64,000 nucleotides of DNA from Prorocentrum cordatum (Eukaryota > Sar > Dinophyceae > Prorocentrales > Prorocentraceae): assembly GCA_963575745.1 (NCBI GenBank), contig CAUYUJ010009469.1:33501-97500 (forward strand). Direction: 5' to 3'. Shown piece after piece: positions 33,323-44,810 of this stretch (its first letter is position 1; the number at the start of each line of letters is the position of its first letter). A program made the position numbers and the translations under genes. The notes under the pieces are model-generated. The model was given only the letters and a program-made list of their open reading frames with translations. It did no database searches and was not told the DNA's origin.

Positions 33323-34010
33323 AATGATGATGATGATGCTGATGAGTAGGAGGGAGAGAAGGAGGAGAGGGGAGGAGGAGCAGGAGGAGGAGGAGGAGGA
33401 GAAGGGGGAGGAGGATGAGGACGAGAACCTCCTCGCGACGCCCTCCGGGCTTTCTCGAAGGCTGCCGGGGGAGTCGGATCTGGGGGGGGGGGCCCCCGGG
33501 ACTCCCCGGGACCCCCCTGGGACTGAGGATGTCTCAAACGAAAGCCATCCATGCACGAAAGTTCCGGGAGACGGAATGCCCGGCAGGGCTCGCCAGGGAG
33601 GGCCGGGCGCGCGATCTTTCTACGGGGCGGCGCGGCGAGCGGCTCAAGGGCCCTAAATGGCAGCGGCCAGCAGCAGTGCAGCAGCAGGAGGGGGGAGGAG
33701 GAGAGAAGACCAAAAAGGAGGGACATAATGGACAGGAAGAGGAATGATGTCGTTTCACAGGGACCCCCCCGGACCCCCCCGGGTCCGGCCCCCCGCCGAA
33801 CCGGGGAAGGGAAAAGGGAAGGGGCTTCCCTTCGAAGTATTGACGACGTTCAATCAATTGCTTGGCACGGCATGTGCAAGGAAGAGGACTCTGCTGACGG
33901 AGAGCGGGAGAACTGTGAGTGGAAGTTGGATGCGGTTAGAGAAAGTTGAGCAGGAAAGAAAGCACGACGCGAACGGAGAAGCCCCTCACACACGCCGACA
34001 GGGTCGGCGG
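33034..34010 (+). mobile_element. Fam-N element, copy 3
   Basis: Bounded by CCGCCGACCCTG and CAGGGTCGGCGG, 977 bp. It is enlarged by an ATG/CTG microsatellite (33080-33345) and GGA tract (33350-33420). It shares GGGAAGGGGCTTCCCTTCGA and CCCCTCACACACGCCGA with the other copies. Confidence 0.88.
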
Positions 34011-34139
34011 ATTTGTGCATATCCTCTTTCTGAGACCCCTGCACCTCCGCTGTTCATGCCCCACTCATCGTCCTTGTCATCCTCCTCCCTGTCCCCCTCT
34101 TTCTTCTACCATCCTCCTCATCCTCCATCTCCTCCTCAG

Positions 34140-34242
34140 GGTATGGGCGCGTTCTACCGCAGCCTCCCCACCACACTAGTCATGAACGTGCCCTACATGG
34201 GTATGTTGGTGGCCATGAACGAGTCTTTGAAGAAGGCGCTGC
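34140..34242 (+). CDS. Mitoferrin-like carrier copy 1, exon 1.8
   Basis: It encodes GMGAFYRSLPTTLVMNVPYM and GMLVAMNESLKKAL, the end of repeat 2 with transmembrane helix 4. AFYRSLPTTLVMNVP resembles the AFYRSYTTQLxMNxP block of mitoferrins. The acceptor is CCTCAG|GGTA. The donor is uncertain: CTGC|GCAAAA keeps the frame with exon 1.9 if that starts at 36294; AAG|GCGCTG is the alternative. Confidence 0.9.
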
Positions 34243-34729
34243 GCAAAATAATTGTTTGGCCATCAGCATGGGCCCCCCGTCCTCCTCTCTGACAGGAGCA
34301 GAATAACGACGGAAGGGGATGTAAGAGGTTTGGGCGGGAAGAGGTAGAAGAAGGCATGATAATGAGGAACATAAGGGGAAAGAGGAGGTAAAAGACGACG
34401 AGGAGAGGAGAGGAGAGCAGAGGAGGACGGGTAGAACGAGCGATGGAAAAGTGCGTCCAAACTGGCCGAACATACCCTGCAGGGAGGACGGATGAGCGTG
34501 GAGGGAGAAGGAGGGAGGGATAATAAATATTGAACGGGATGACAGATAAGGGAGGCGTGGACGGTTGGGAAAAGATGTAGGGAAGAGGGAAGAGGAGCAC
34601 GTGGTGATGGAGAGGCAAGGGAGGTTAGCAGGAGGCAGTGGAAGGGAAGAGGGGAACGAGGAGGATTAGGGATTCGGAGAAGGAGGAACAGAGGAGGACG
34701 GGGAATGTGGGGAGGCAGGATGAATACGG
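34243..34729. other. Start of intron after exon 1.8
   Basis: A-rich and G-rich sequence with GAGGAGAGGAGAGG runs. No gene seen. Confidence 0.5.
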
Positions 34730-35360
34730 AAGGGAGGAGGAGGAGGAGGAGGAGGAGGACGAGGAGGAGGAGGAAGCGGACGAGGAGGAGGAGGAGGAGG
34801 AGGAGGAGGAGGAGGAGGAGGAGGGAGGGGAGGGGGAGGGGGAGGAGGAGGAGGAGGAGGAGGAGGAGGAGGAGGAGGGGAGGAGGAGGAGGAGAGGAGG
34901 AGGAGGAGGAGGAGGAGGAGGAGGAGGAGGAGGAGGAGGAGGGAGGAGGAGGAGGAGGGAGGGGAGGGAGGGGGAGGGGAGGGGGAGGGGGAGGGGAGGA
35001 GGAGGAGGTGGAGGAGGAGAGGAGGAGGAGGAGGAGGAGGAGGACGACGAGGAGGAGGACGAGGACGAGGAGGAGGAGGAGGAGGAGGGGAGGGGGAGGG
35101 GGAGGGGGAGGAGGAGGAGGAGGAGGAGGAGGAGGAGGAGGAGGGAGGAGGAGGAGGAGGAGGAGGAGGAGGAGGAGGACGGGGAGGAGGGGAGGAGGAG
35201 GAGGAGGAGGAGGAGGAGGAGGAGGAGGAGGAGGAGGAGGAAAGAAGAAGAGAGTAGCTTAGAATAAGAAGACGAAGACGAAGACGAAGAAGAAGAAGAA
35301 GAAGAAGCAGAAGAGGAGGAGGAGGAGGAGGAGGAGGAGGAGGGAAGGGGGGAGAGGGCA
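34730..35360. repeat. GGA trinucleotide microsatellite
   Basis: About 600 bp of GGA with GGGGAG and GACGAG interruptions and a GAAGAC block near 35268-35310. Confidence 0.97.
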
Positions 35361-35664
35361 GGTGTGAGGAGGAGGAGGAGGAGGAGGCTCGCCCGCCGTT
35401 GGCCCGGCCACCACGACCCCCACGTCGACCACCACGACCGCATGCGAGATTACCCCAGCCGACCCCGCTCCCCTTTCCCTTTCCCTTCCCTGCCCCTGCC
35501 GGGCCGCCCCTGCTTGCATGTCTCCCTGCATTCTAGTGTTGAATCATTAGGGCTTGCACTCAGAGGCAGCATGCCACGGGGCCAGTTATCCAAGAGGCCG
35601 TGTCCAGTAGGTGGCGTTTACCGGGGCTGGGGTGGGGACCCATTCGGGTGACCCCGAACTTTCT

Positions 35665-35689
35665 TGGGAGGAGGAGGAGGAGGAGGAGG

Positions 35690-35743
<54 letters not shown>

Positions 35744-36126
35744 AGGAATGTTTAGAGTGAACCGCTAACACCCAGGCTCCAAGGGCAGAAAACCTGCCAC
35801 GGACTGGCCGCGAGTGCAGAACTTCTGATGCATCAGCCCAAGATGCGGCGGTCTTCGCCTGAGGAAGGCCTTTACAAACAACCCCCAGTTGCGCCTTGGT
35901 TGGAGAAGGAGGAGGAAAACGAAGAGGTGTGATGAGGAGTAGGAGGAGGAGGATGAGCAGCAGCAGCAGCAGCAGGAGAAGGGTCAGTAGGATGAGAAGG
36001 AGGAGGGAGGAGGGAGGAGGAAGAGGATGGTGGTGATGATGATGATGATGATGATGATGATGCTGATGATGAGGATGAGGATGAGGATGATGCTGATGCT
36101 GCTGATGCTGATGATGCTGATGATGC

Positions 36127-36179
<53 letters not shown>

Positions 36180-36285
36180 CTGATGCTGATGCTGATGCTG
36201 ATGCTGATGCGGAGGAGGAGGAGGAGGAGGAGGAGGAGGAGGAGGAGGAGGAGGAGGAGGAGGAGGAGGAGGAGGCAGGAGGAGG
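35665..36285. repeat. GGAGCA, GAT/GCT and GGA repeats before exon 1.9
   Basis: Separate tracts at 35670-35745 (GGAGCA), 35950-36020 (GGA, GCA), 36025-36210 (GAT, GCT) and 36210-36290 (GGA). Confidence 0.93.
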
Positions 36286-36293
36286 AGGAGCAG

Positions 36294-36460
36294 CATGCGT
36301 GCTGCACATCGGCACGGGCGGGACCCAGGCTGGCGAGGGCTCCCTGTCGGGAGCGCCGTGGTACTTCTTCTCCGCCGGCGTGAGCGGCGCCTTTGCCGCC
36401 ACCGCGACGATGCCCCTGGACGTCGTCAAGACGCGGCTGCAGACGCAGGGGGGCGAGCAG
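36294..36460 (+). CDS. Mitoferrin-like carrier copy 1, exon 1.9
   Basis: It encodes WYFFSAGVSGAFAATATMPL, then DVVKTRLQTQGGEQ: transmembrane helix 5 and the third carrier signature. Copy 2 has FVSTGLSGMFAAVVTQPLDV. The upstream part HIGTGGTQAGEGSLSGAP is a variable loop, so the acceptor (GCAG|CATGC, not the usual AG|G) is less sure. The donor is GAGCAG|GCCC (GC). It is flanked by GGA repeat on the left and CCT repeat on the right. Confidence 0.9.
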
Positions 36461-36479
36461 GCCCGGCGGCCCGCGCACA

Positions 36480-36615
36480 GTCCTCCTCCTCCTCCTCTTC
36501 CTTCTCCTCCTCCTCCTCCTCCTCCTCCTCCTCCTCCTCCTCCTCCTCCTCCATCTCCTCCTCACCTTGTTCCTCCTCCTCCTCCTCCTCCTCCTCCTCC
36601 TCCTCCTCCTCCTAC
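36480..36615. repeat. CCT trinucleotide microsatellite
   Basis: About 130 bp of CCT units starting 20 bp after exon 1.9, complementary to the GGA tract before that exon. Confidence 0.97.
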
Positions 36616-36939
36616 AACAACAGGCTGCAAAAATCGTGCGGCTTCCGCCGTCCTCATCGCAGACCAGGGGCAGCGCTAGGGGGGATAGGCTCAGAGAGGA
36701 ACGCATTGATCCCCATTCGCCCATTTGCCGCCGATGAGGGCCTGATAGCCCACCTCGGACAGGAACGTGCAGCCTATCGCCGATCTTGTGGCAATGTACA
36801 TCCGATACTAGGTCGATGCACTCCCCCCTGAGCCAGTCCCCCCCTGCGGTTCCCTCTGGACAGTGAGATCGGAGGCGGCCCCTACACAATGGACTGGAAA
36901 AGTAGTGCAGGATCCAGCTGCTATCCTCGATCCTTGGCG

Positions 36940-36975
<36 letters not shown>

Positions 36976-37120
36976 GCGGCGGCGACAGCGAAGCGGCGAA
37001 AGCGGCGAAAACAGCGAAAGCGACGAAAGCGGCGAGAGCGGCGAAAGCGGTGCAAGCGGCGAAAGCGGCGCAAGCGGCGAAAGCGGCGACGGCGACGGCG
37101 ACGACGGCGGCTGCCGAGCG
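36940..37120. repeat. ACG, GCG and GCGAAA repeats
   Basis: ACG then GGC units, then hexameric AAGCGGCGA units to about 37085. Confidence 0.93.
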
Positions 37121-37376
37121 TGCATCGAGCAGCTCATGGCTTTCTTGCGTCATCTTGTTCTGGGGTCCGCGCAGGTGTCTCGGGTCGGCGCCTCGTCGCC
37201 ATCTCATCATAGCCTCATCGCTCCTCCTATCCTCGTCTTTCCTCTGTAGCATACTCTCCCCCTCCCACAGCCCCTAGCGGCGCCCCTGGCGCCGCCCGCC
37301 CCCACGCGCCAGGGAAGCGGCGCGGGGAGGAGGCCCCGGGGCCGACCCCAGAGAAGTCCATGCGGGCCTCCAGAAG

Positions 37377-37538
37377 CAGGAGGGGAAAAAACACACAGAC
37401 ACAATTAATCGTCGATTCCCCAGAAAACATGGAAAAATATGGGAATTGGGCGGGAAGACAAAAACCCAGAATATATGGGAAAATATGGGGAATCTTTTTA
37501 TGTGTGTGTATTTATTTGTGTGTCCCAGGGCCCCTTCA
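37377..37538 (+). mobile_element. Fam-A element, copy 6 (TSD CAGAAG)
   Basis: CAGGAGGGGAAAAAACACAC to CAGGGCCCCTTCA, 162 bp, flanked by CAGAAG at 37371-37376 and 37539-37544. Confidence 0.93.
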
Positions 37539-37659
37539 CAGAAGCTGTGCCGTGGCACGTGTTCTGGCCCCGACTCTGACAGGCTTCGCCCTCGGCGCCC
37601 GCGCCGCCCGCGTTCCGCAGCGGTGGCCAGCTCCCTAAGAACAAAAAAGTACGCCATAC

Positions 37660-37935
37660 GCAAAGATGTTGGCACTCTGCGCGGATTCTCACAGAACAAA
37701 ACAGTCAGTTCTCGAAGAACAGAAAAGTCAGCTCTCTAAGAACAAAAAGTACGCCATACACAAAATGTTGGCACTCTGCGCTGATTCTCGGATCCGCGCA
37801 AGGCCCCCCCGTCGGCGCCTCCGGCGCCGCCTCTGGCGCGCTCCGCGCGCCAGGGAGGGGGGCCCAGCGCGGATCTCGAAGACATCCGCGCGGAGCTCCA
37901 AGAGTTGATGCTTATGCGGTTCCTGTTTCTGCTGA
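37660..37935 (+). repeat. Fam-K repeat, copy 2
   Basis: GTTGGCACTCTGCGCGGATTC occurs twice in diverged form (37668, 37762), followed by CGGCGCCTCCGGCGCCGCC and CATCCGCGCGGAGCTCCAA. Confidence 0.75.
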
Positions 37936-38015
37936 GCTCAGTGTGCACACGCAAACGGGCGGCCGCTGGAGAGGACCTGCCCCTCAGGTGACGTCCGCTT
38001 CGACTCGACAAGCAG

Positions 38016-38254
38016 GGCCTCCCAGACGGGGTCCGGACAGATGGGGTCGGAGGATCGCGCCGCATCGCCGATGCATCGCCGATGCGGCTCGATTTGGAGC
38101 CCGTTTTGCTTCACGTCGACGTCGCCGATGCATCGCCGTCGTCGCGATGCACCGCCGGTGCATCGCCGATGCATCGCCGATGCATCGCCGATGCGGCGCG
38201 ATCCTCCGACATCATCTACTCCGACCTCATTTGGGAGGCCTCAAAACAAAAAAT
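38016..38254 (+). mobile_element. Fam-L element, copy 1, A-rich tail, 15-bp TSD
   Basis: TIR-like ends of about 49 bp (GGCCTCCCAGACGGGGTCCG and the complement-like CATTTGGGAGGCC) enclose ATGCATCGCCG tandem units. The right end is followed by CAAAACAAAAAAT, then a perfect CGACTCGACAAGCAG repeat of the sequence at 38001-38015. The A-rich tail plus 15-bp duplication indicate retroposition. Confidence 0.88.
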
Positions 38255-38639
38255 CGACTCGACAAGCAGCGATCCCCCCCCCCCCGTGGCTTGGCTCTCA
38301 GGTGTCAGGCCGCGTTGCGAGGGGTGCCGGATCCAATCTAATTCGGGCGTCGTCCGGTCTCAAGAGCCAGGTGGCCGTCCCTCGTCTTTTTTGCTTCAGG
38401 GTGCGGGCGGAAGCCCAGACTACTTGAAGGCCTTCACACCTCATGATTCCGCCCACCTCCGGACGATGGGGCCCCCCCCTCCTCCTCCTCCTCGAGAGAT
38501 CGTCGATGCGAAGGGTTCCCCCAGGGGGGTAAGGACCACAGCTCCCCCAGTTATGGCTGGTCGGATTGGCGTCCGCGAACATAGAAGTCTTCTGGGAGGC
38601 CCTCCCCTCGCCCGAACCCCCTTCCTGCGCGCTGGCGAG

Positions 38640-38711
38640 GCGCCTCTGGCGGCTTCCGGCGCGCCGAAGTACACGGGTTTCGTCTCCACCATCCGCACCA
38701 TCCTGGAGCAG
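38640..38711 (+). CDS. Mitoferrin-like carrier copy 1, exon 1.10
   Basis: It encodes APLAASGAPKYTGFVSTIRT and ILEQ, the loop and matrix helix of repeat 3. Copy 2 has VVRYSGMVSTARLIWRED. The acceptor is GGCGAG|GCGC and the donor appears to be GAGCAG|GAGC (GA), which keeps the frame with EGGKGFFRG of exon 1.11. It is 72 nt, phase 0 at both ends. Confidence 0.88.
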
Positions 38712-38939
38712 GAGCCCACCTCGGCGGCTCAAAGATGGGGCTCTGAGGCGTGGTGACCCCAGGGACAGGAGAGGGGTCCCAAGCGGGAACTGCTCTGTCC
38801 CCAGACACCCAGCTGCTCAAATGTTTTGTCAACCATCCTGTGGTGTTGGGTCCTCGCTTTGAAGAGACAGCGCCCCGCGTTCCTCCTCTCCTCCTCCCCC
38901 TCCTCCCTCCTCCTATCCCTGCCTCTGCTTTCTGCATAT
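38712..38939. other. Start of intron after exon 1.10
   Basis: No gene or repeat family seen. Confidence 0.5.
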
Positions 38940-39580
38940 ATACCATGTCGGCACACCCCTCGCACGCTTCGCGGCCCCATAGGGAGCTCCACCGAAGGCC
39001 ATTGTGGCAGCGCCCGCATGTTGTTCCACCCTTTCATGTCGGTGCACCCACCACACGCTTCGCAGCCCTACAGGGAGCTCCACCGAGGGCTTCAGCGGCA
39101 GCGCCCGCATGGCGCACCCGCACCCGATGCGGCACGCCCCTCACACTTTTTCGCGGCCCACGGGGAGCTCCGCCGAGGGCCCCATCGGCAGCGTCCGCAT
39201 AGCGCAATGGAGGATGACGATTAATAAATGACTGGGGTTCGTGTTCACATCGCGGCGCCCCGGATGACAATTAGAAAAAAACGGCCACGGGCCGGAAAAC
39301 TATGTTTGAAAATAGTTCTTCTCCAGTCAGAAGATTGTGCAGAAATAGCAGAAAACTATGTTTTGTAATCGTTCTCTCCAATTTTTTACTAATCGTCATC
39401 CCGCACTACCCGTGCCCAATTCGGCACACCCTTCACGCGTTCCGCAGCCCCGTGGGGAGCTCCACCGCAGGCCCCGGCGGCCGAAGGCCCTCACCGCATA
39501 TATGGAGCTCCACCGAAGGCCCCCGCGGCAGCGTCCGCATGGCGCACCCGCACCCACTGCGGCACACCCCTCGCACGTTT
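38940..39580 (+). repeat. About 83-bp tandem repeat array
   Basis: Units contain GGCACACCCCTCGCACGCTT, GGGAGCTCCACCGAAGGCC and GGCAGCGCCCGCATG. They are clear near 38950, 39030, 39110, 39425 and 39500, with two AGAAAACTATG units between. Confidence 0.85.
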
Positions 39581-39586
39581 CTTGGC

Positions 39587-40355
39587 CTTGGCATCGCTCG
39601 GACGTGTGCATTTTTTTCTCGGCGAGGACCATCGAGGAGCATCCTCGATCATTCGGCGAAAAAACCACGCACGAAACCGAAAAAAACACAGGGAATGGAC
39701 GTCGAAGCGATGGCGAGATGCGGCACACCCCTTCGCACGTTTCTTGGCCTTGGCATCGCTCGCACGTGCGCTTTTTTTTTCGGCGAGGACCATCGAGGAG
39801 CATCCTCGATCATTCGGCGAAAAAACCACGCACGAAACCGAACAAAAACACAGGGAATGGACGTCGAAGCGATGGCGAGATGTGGCACACCCCTCGCACG
39901 TTTCTTGGCCTTGGCATCGCTCACACGTGCGCATTTTTTTCTCGGCGAGGACCATCGAGGAGCATCCTCGATCATTCGGCGAAAGAACCACGCACGAAAC
40001 CCCAAAAAACACAGGGAATGGACGTCGAAGCGATGGCGAGATGCGGCACACCCCTCGCACGTTTCTTGGCTTTGGCATCGCTCGCATGTGTGCATTTTTT
40101 ATCGGCGAGGACCATCGAGGAGCATCCTCGATCATTCGGCGAAAAAAAACACGCACGAAACCGAACAAAAAACACAGGGAATGGACGTCCAAGCGATAGG
40201 CACACCCCTCGCACGTTTCTTGACATTGGCATCGCTCGCACGTGTGCATTTTTTTCTCGGCGAGGACCATCGAGGAGCATCCTCGATCATTCGGCGAAAA
40301 AACCACGCACGAAACCGAAACAAACACAGGGAATGGACGTCCAAGCGATGGCGAG
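39587..40355 (+). repeat. Five tandem Fam-C MITEs with array-derived spacers
   Basis: Fam-C copies at 39587-39717, 39749-39879, 39910-40040, 40070-40200 and 40224-40355. Each is preceded by GGCACACCCCTCGCACGTTT taken from the neighbouring array. The period is about 161 bp for the first three. The TIRs read GTCGAAGCGATGG or GTCCAAGCGATGG, slightly different from solitary copies. Confidence 0.92.
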
Positions 40356-40686
40356 ATGCGGTACACCCCTCGCACGTTTCTTGGCCCAATATGGAGTTCC
40401 ACCGAAGGCCCCAACGGCAGCGTCCGCATGGCGCACTCGCACCCAATGCGGCACACATGTCACCCGTTTCGGAGCCTCACGAGGAGTTCCACCGCAGGCC
40501 GCAGCAGCCGAGGGCCCTCACCTGCACGCGATGCTCGCGGCTGCATTTGGTCGAGTCCTTCGCAGGGATAGTTTCGATGTGTGGGCCCCGTAGGTCTGGA
40601 CCACTTCCCCGGGGCCAGATTTTCCCCACCTGACAGGTTGGGGTCGTCAGAATTTAAGAACAAACCTTCTGGCCCGACCACCCTGC

Positions 40687-40978
40687 ACACCGCGGCCGCC
40701 AGATCCACCGAGTATCCCGCGAGACGCCCTCCTCGCGCAAGCCAAGCCATTCTGCGTACCGCGGCCGCCGGATCCCCAGGTCCACCGAGTATCCCCCGAG
40801 ACGCCCGCCTCGCGCAGGTCAGGCCATTCTGCATACCGCGGCCGCCGGATCCCCAGGTCCACCGAGTATCCCGCGAGTCCCCTGTCTCGCGTTGACCCGG
40901 CCATTCTTCTGCATACCGCGGCCGCCAGATCCCCAGGTCCACCGAGTATCCTTCGAGACGCCCACCTCGCGTGGACGA
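40687..40978. repeat. About 78-bp tandem repeat, four units
   Basis: Each unit has ACCGCGGCCGCCGGATCCCC, AGGTCCACCGAGTATCCC and CGCCTCGCG. Units begin near 40689, 40757, 40835 and 40915; the first is short. Confidence 0.93.
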
Positions 40979-43060
40979 CGAACACGACAGAGCCTGACAG
41001 AAGTGAGCATCAAATAGCATGATGGAGCAGAGCACAACTGAACATACCATGCCAGAACAGAGCATACCATAACGCAGCATCACATAACAGAGCTCACTAC
41101 ATAAATATTATGACATAGCAAGTAGGCTACGACAGGGCGGACCACACACAACACATAGCATCACACATCATAATATAACGGAGCGTGACAATGCATGAAA
41201 TGACATAGCACAGCATACACACCATAACATAACACAACACATCTTAACACAGTATACCATCGAATAGGATAACACAGCATACCAAGCCAAATCAGAACAT
41301 AACAACATGGCATCACATACCATGAGAACGCATACAATGTCAGAGTGCGGCATAACATGTTATTACACATGCCATAGCATAGTAGCACTATAACACAGAG
41401 CAGATCACAATATGTCTGCATGGATCATTGCACAACAGCGTAACACAGCATGCTATGACAGAGCCGAGTACAGCGAACACATCATGGCATTACCCATCAC
41501 CACACAGCGCCGCTGATCAGAACATAGCATGGCATGTGATAACATGACATATCAAACGCGTACATAGCATAGCGGATCATACCATGCCATACCATGACGT
41601 AACATGGCGTAACGTACCATAGCATCACATACCATAACAGTACATGTCATGATAACGCATGGTATTACAGCACGCGAGATCACTTGATATGCAATAGCAA
41701 CGCATACCATAATCTGACATATTATAACATAGCATGCCATGCTGGAACAGAGCATCACATGACGCAGCATCGAGCGTTGCCATATAACAACGCAGCGACT
41801 GCAACGAATGTGCTATAACACCATCGGGTCGATCACAGTGTTGAGGAATATCTTGGCACGATAAATCATAACTGACCATATTTAACATGGCACGACGTAG
41901 CGCAACTTGTGTCACACAAGTAGAACACTATAGCATAAGTTGGCAGAACATATCGTGCATTAAAACGGTGCCACAAAGCAGAGTGTGACAGAAGTGAATA
42001 TAGCAGAGCCTTTTTTACCCGAAGGGGCACATGTGCGAATAGGGACAGCACAACATCACAACTTGTATGACAATACGATCACAAGCGACGTGCGCGTCGA
42101 GGTCAGGCTGGCCACAGGAGCAAACAGGCGCAGCAGCAAACGATCGGACACCGTAACGATCGTGACAGGCGTCATGGCGTCACGTCGGCCCGTCGAGAGC
42201 AGTACATGCATACATAACCGAGCACATCATCGTATAACATTGTCAAATCATCATACCAGAACGAATAGAGCACGCCGAAACCAACATAATAAAGCAGAGT
42301 TGTTGTTCGACTGCCGCCCCTACTACGTCAACTGTTTGAATATCACATGGTTGGCTGCACCTTCACTGCAACGGTATGTCAGAGCAGAGCAGAATATATT
42401 ATATTGTAAAGATATGATCAAACTCCAAACCGCATCACAGAAAATAGCATAAACAACCGAACCTGGCATAACGTACTGGTCCTGTCATAACGGCGTGCCA
42501 AAGTGCAGGTCATATCAGATCGTAGCATGTCCTATACTGACAGAGGTGAACCGACCGTAGCATAGTTACGAAGAAGAGAAACACAACATTGAAGAGGAAC
42601 GCCATAACATGATAGACGGCAGGCGTGACGTTCGCGCCAAGGTCAGGCTGGCCACAGCGGCAAACAAGCGAAGCTATGACCGATCGGACGACGCATCTAA
42701 CGTGACAGGCGTCACGCCGTCCCGTCGACACAACAGATCATATTGTAGCCTATCAGAACATAACAGAATCGAGCACAACATAATTGAATGTTGTTGAATA
42801 CAGCAGCGACAGATAAAGGGCGCACTGTCAGACGCAGCATCCGCGCCTGGCCACAGGAGAAAACACACGCGGCAACGACCGATTAGACGACATCTCAAAC
42901 GCGACAGGCGTCACGACGCCATGCCGCCCCGTCGAGAGCAGAACAGACACAAACAGATGTGCACAGAACCGGGCAGAGCCGAACACAACTTGATTGAGTA
43001 TAATTCAGCAGAGACTGAGTACTTGCGGCCTATCATACGCGACATGCGCGCCGAGCCCAG
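40979..43060. repeat. Decayed CATAACATAGCA tract with embedded modules
   Basis: Two kb poor in G, made of degenerate 5-mer-like words (CATAG, CATAA, ACATA). Diverged copies of a roughly 110-bp module containing GTCAGGCTGGCCACAG and GACAGGCGTCA lie at 42085-42200, 42626-42735 and 42838-42955, with another at 43868-43965. No gene. Confidence 0.8.
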
Positions 43061-43254
43061 GTTGGCCACATAAGCGAATACTAGCCGCAACGACCGATCA
43101 AAATTTGTAGCGCCCAGCAGTTGTGGATAAGAGCGAGGGGGCGGTGGGGACGTCGGCAGTCTGCGAGACTCTGGAGAAGCCCGCCGCGGGCGCCAAAGTT
43201 TCACAAATTATACAACGAGCCCGCCGCAGGCGCCGATCTTTTCTTCGAGCTAAT

Positions 43255-43540
43255 GTGGATCGGTCGTGGGTGGGTCGCGGGTGGGTCGCACGCGGGTGGG
43301 TCGCGGGATGGGTCGCGGGTGGGTCGCAAATAAGTCGCAAGTGGGTCGCGGATGGGTCGCGGATGGGTCGCGGGGTGGATCGCGGGCGAGTCACGGGGTG
43401 GGTCTCGGGTGGGTCACGGGTGGGTCGCGGGTTGGTCGCGGGGTGGGTCGCGGGTTGGTCGCGGGTTGGGTTGCGGTGGGTCGCGGGGTGGGTCGCGGGG
43501 TGGGTCGCGGGGTGGGTCGCGGGTGGGTCGCGGGGGGGAC
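43255..43540. repeat. GGGTGGGTCGCG minisatellite
   Basis: About 24 units of 9-13 bp, followed by an AACAACA-rich tract to 43625. Confidence 0.95.
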
Positions 43541-43984
43541 GACGACAACAAACAACAACAAGAACATCAACAGCAATAACATCAACATTAACATTAACAT
43601 TAACAACAGCAACAACAAAAACGCATCAAGCAGAATCCTCACCATGGATTCTCATTTCAGCCACGCACCCAGCGACAATGAATGACTGTTCGGCCCCTTC
43701 ACTCTGACATACCAAACGTGAAAAGGTTACGAAGTCACTCCGGCCCGTCCACCAGATAACGTTACATAACATAGTGTCATAGACTGCGCTGAGGCAAAAT
43801 CGAACCGAACATAATCTAACAAAACACTACGTATACGCCAGCCATAACTGCACTGCGTCTCATCAAACGCGACATGCGCCCCGTCGTCAGACTGACCACA
43901 GGGACACAGGCGCAACAATGACCGATCCGACGACGCGTCAAACGCGACGGGCGTCCCGAAATCACGCCGTGTCCGCCCGGCCTT

Positions 43985-44330
43985 CTCATCTTTGTCATTG
44001 TTTCCTCCGTCTCCTTTCTCTCCCATCCCTTTTTCTCCTCTTCCTCGCCCTCCTCTTTCTTTTCTCCTCTTCCGTGTCCTCCTTCTCCTCCTCCTTTTCC
44101 TCCTCTTCCTCCTCCTCCCCCTCCTCATCTTCATCTTCCTCCTCGTGATCCTCCTCCTCCCCCTCCTCCTCCTCCCACCTTGCCCCTTGCCCTTTCCCTC
44201 CCCCGTTACTCTTCCTCTCCTCCTTGTCCTACTCCCACTCCCACTCCCACACCTTCGTCGTCTGCCACCTCCTCGTGCTGGTGTTGCAGCTCCTCCTTTT
44301 CCTCTTTCAACAATCTGCTGCTCTCTCTGG
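43985..44330. repeat. CTC/CTT-rich tract
   Basis: Degenerate pyrimidine repeats. No gene. Confidence 0.85.
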
Positions 44331-44805
44331 ACAAGTTCTGGGGTCTCGCAAGACGCGTTTTTGGGCTGGTTTGTCGTTCCAGCCAGTTGCTTCGGTTTCT
44401 CTCGTCAGGGGCCCTGGGGTTGTTAGCATGCCGGGAAACATCCATTTGCGACCTGGCCCGGCAACCTCGGTGGTCGAGACCGCTAGGCCTTGCACACATC
44501 GTTCGAGGCGGCGCGCGCACCGTTGGGAACAAGCACCGAAGGTTTCGGTGCGGATCGCTCGAAGAAAAGTAATATTTCCCCCCACGTGCCGTTTTGGTTA
44601 CGGTCCGGGGCCTGGCGAGGGGAGGCCGAAAACGGCCAACCTATGCCCGCTCCAATCTTTCGGAGCGTCGGATCCCTGGGTCCGAGGCCACTCCCCTTGA
44701 GAGCCCCATCCTTCATGGCCCCATCTCTGGACCTCCGAGCGTCGGCGGTGCGCAGGGGTGCCCGTTCGTTTGGGTGGCCCCCTGGCGCTGAGACTGCGGG
44801 GGCTT
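44331..44805. other. Unassigned intron sequence
   Basis: No gene seen. Open frames on both strands are short and unrecognised. Confidence 0.5.
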
Positions 44806-44810
44806 GTGGG

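Noticed and set aside
39302-40633. Plus-strand frames of 411-443 residues with ARTIEEHPRSF repeats
   Set aside because: Translation of the tandem Fam-C MITE array; the same peptide appears at every Fam-C copy.
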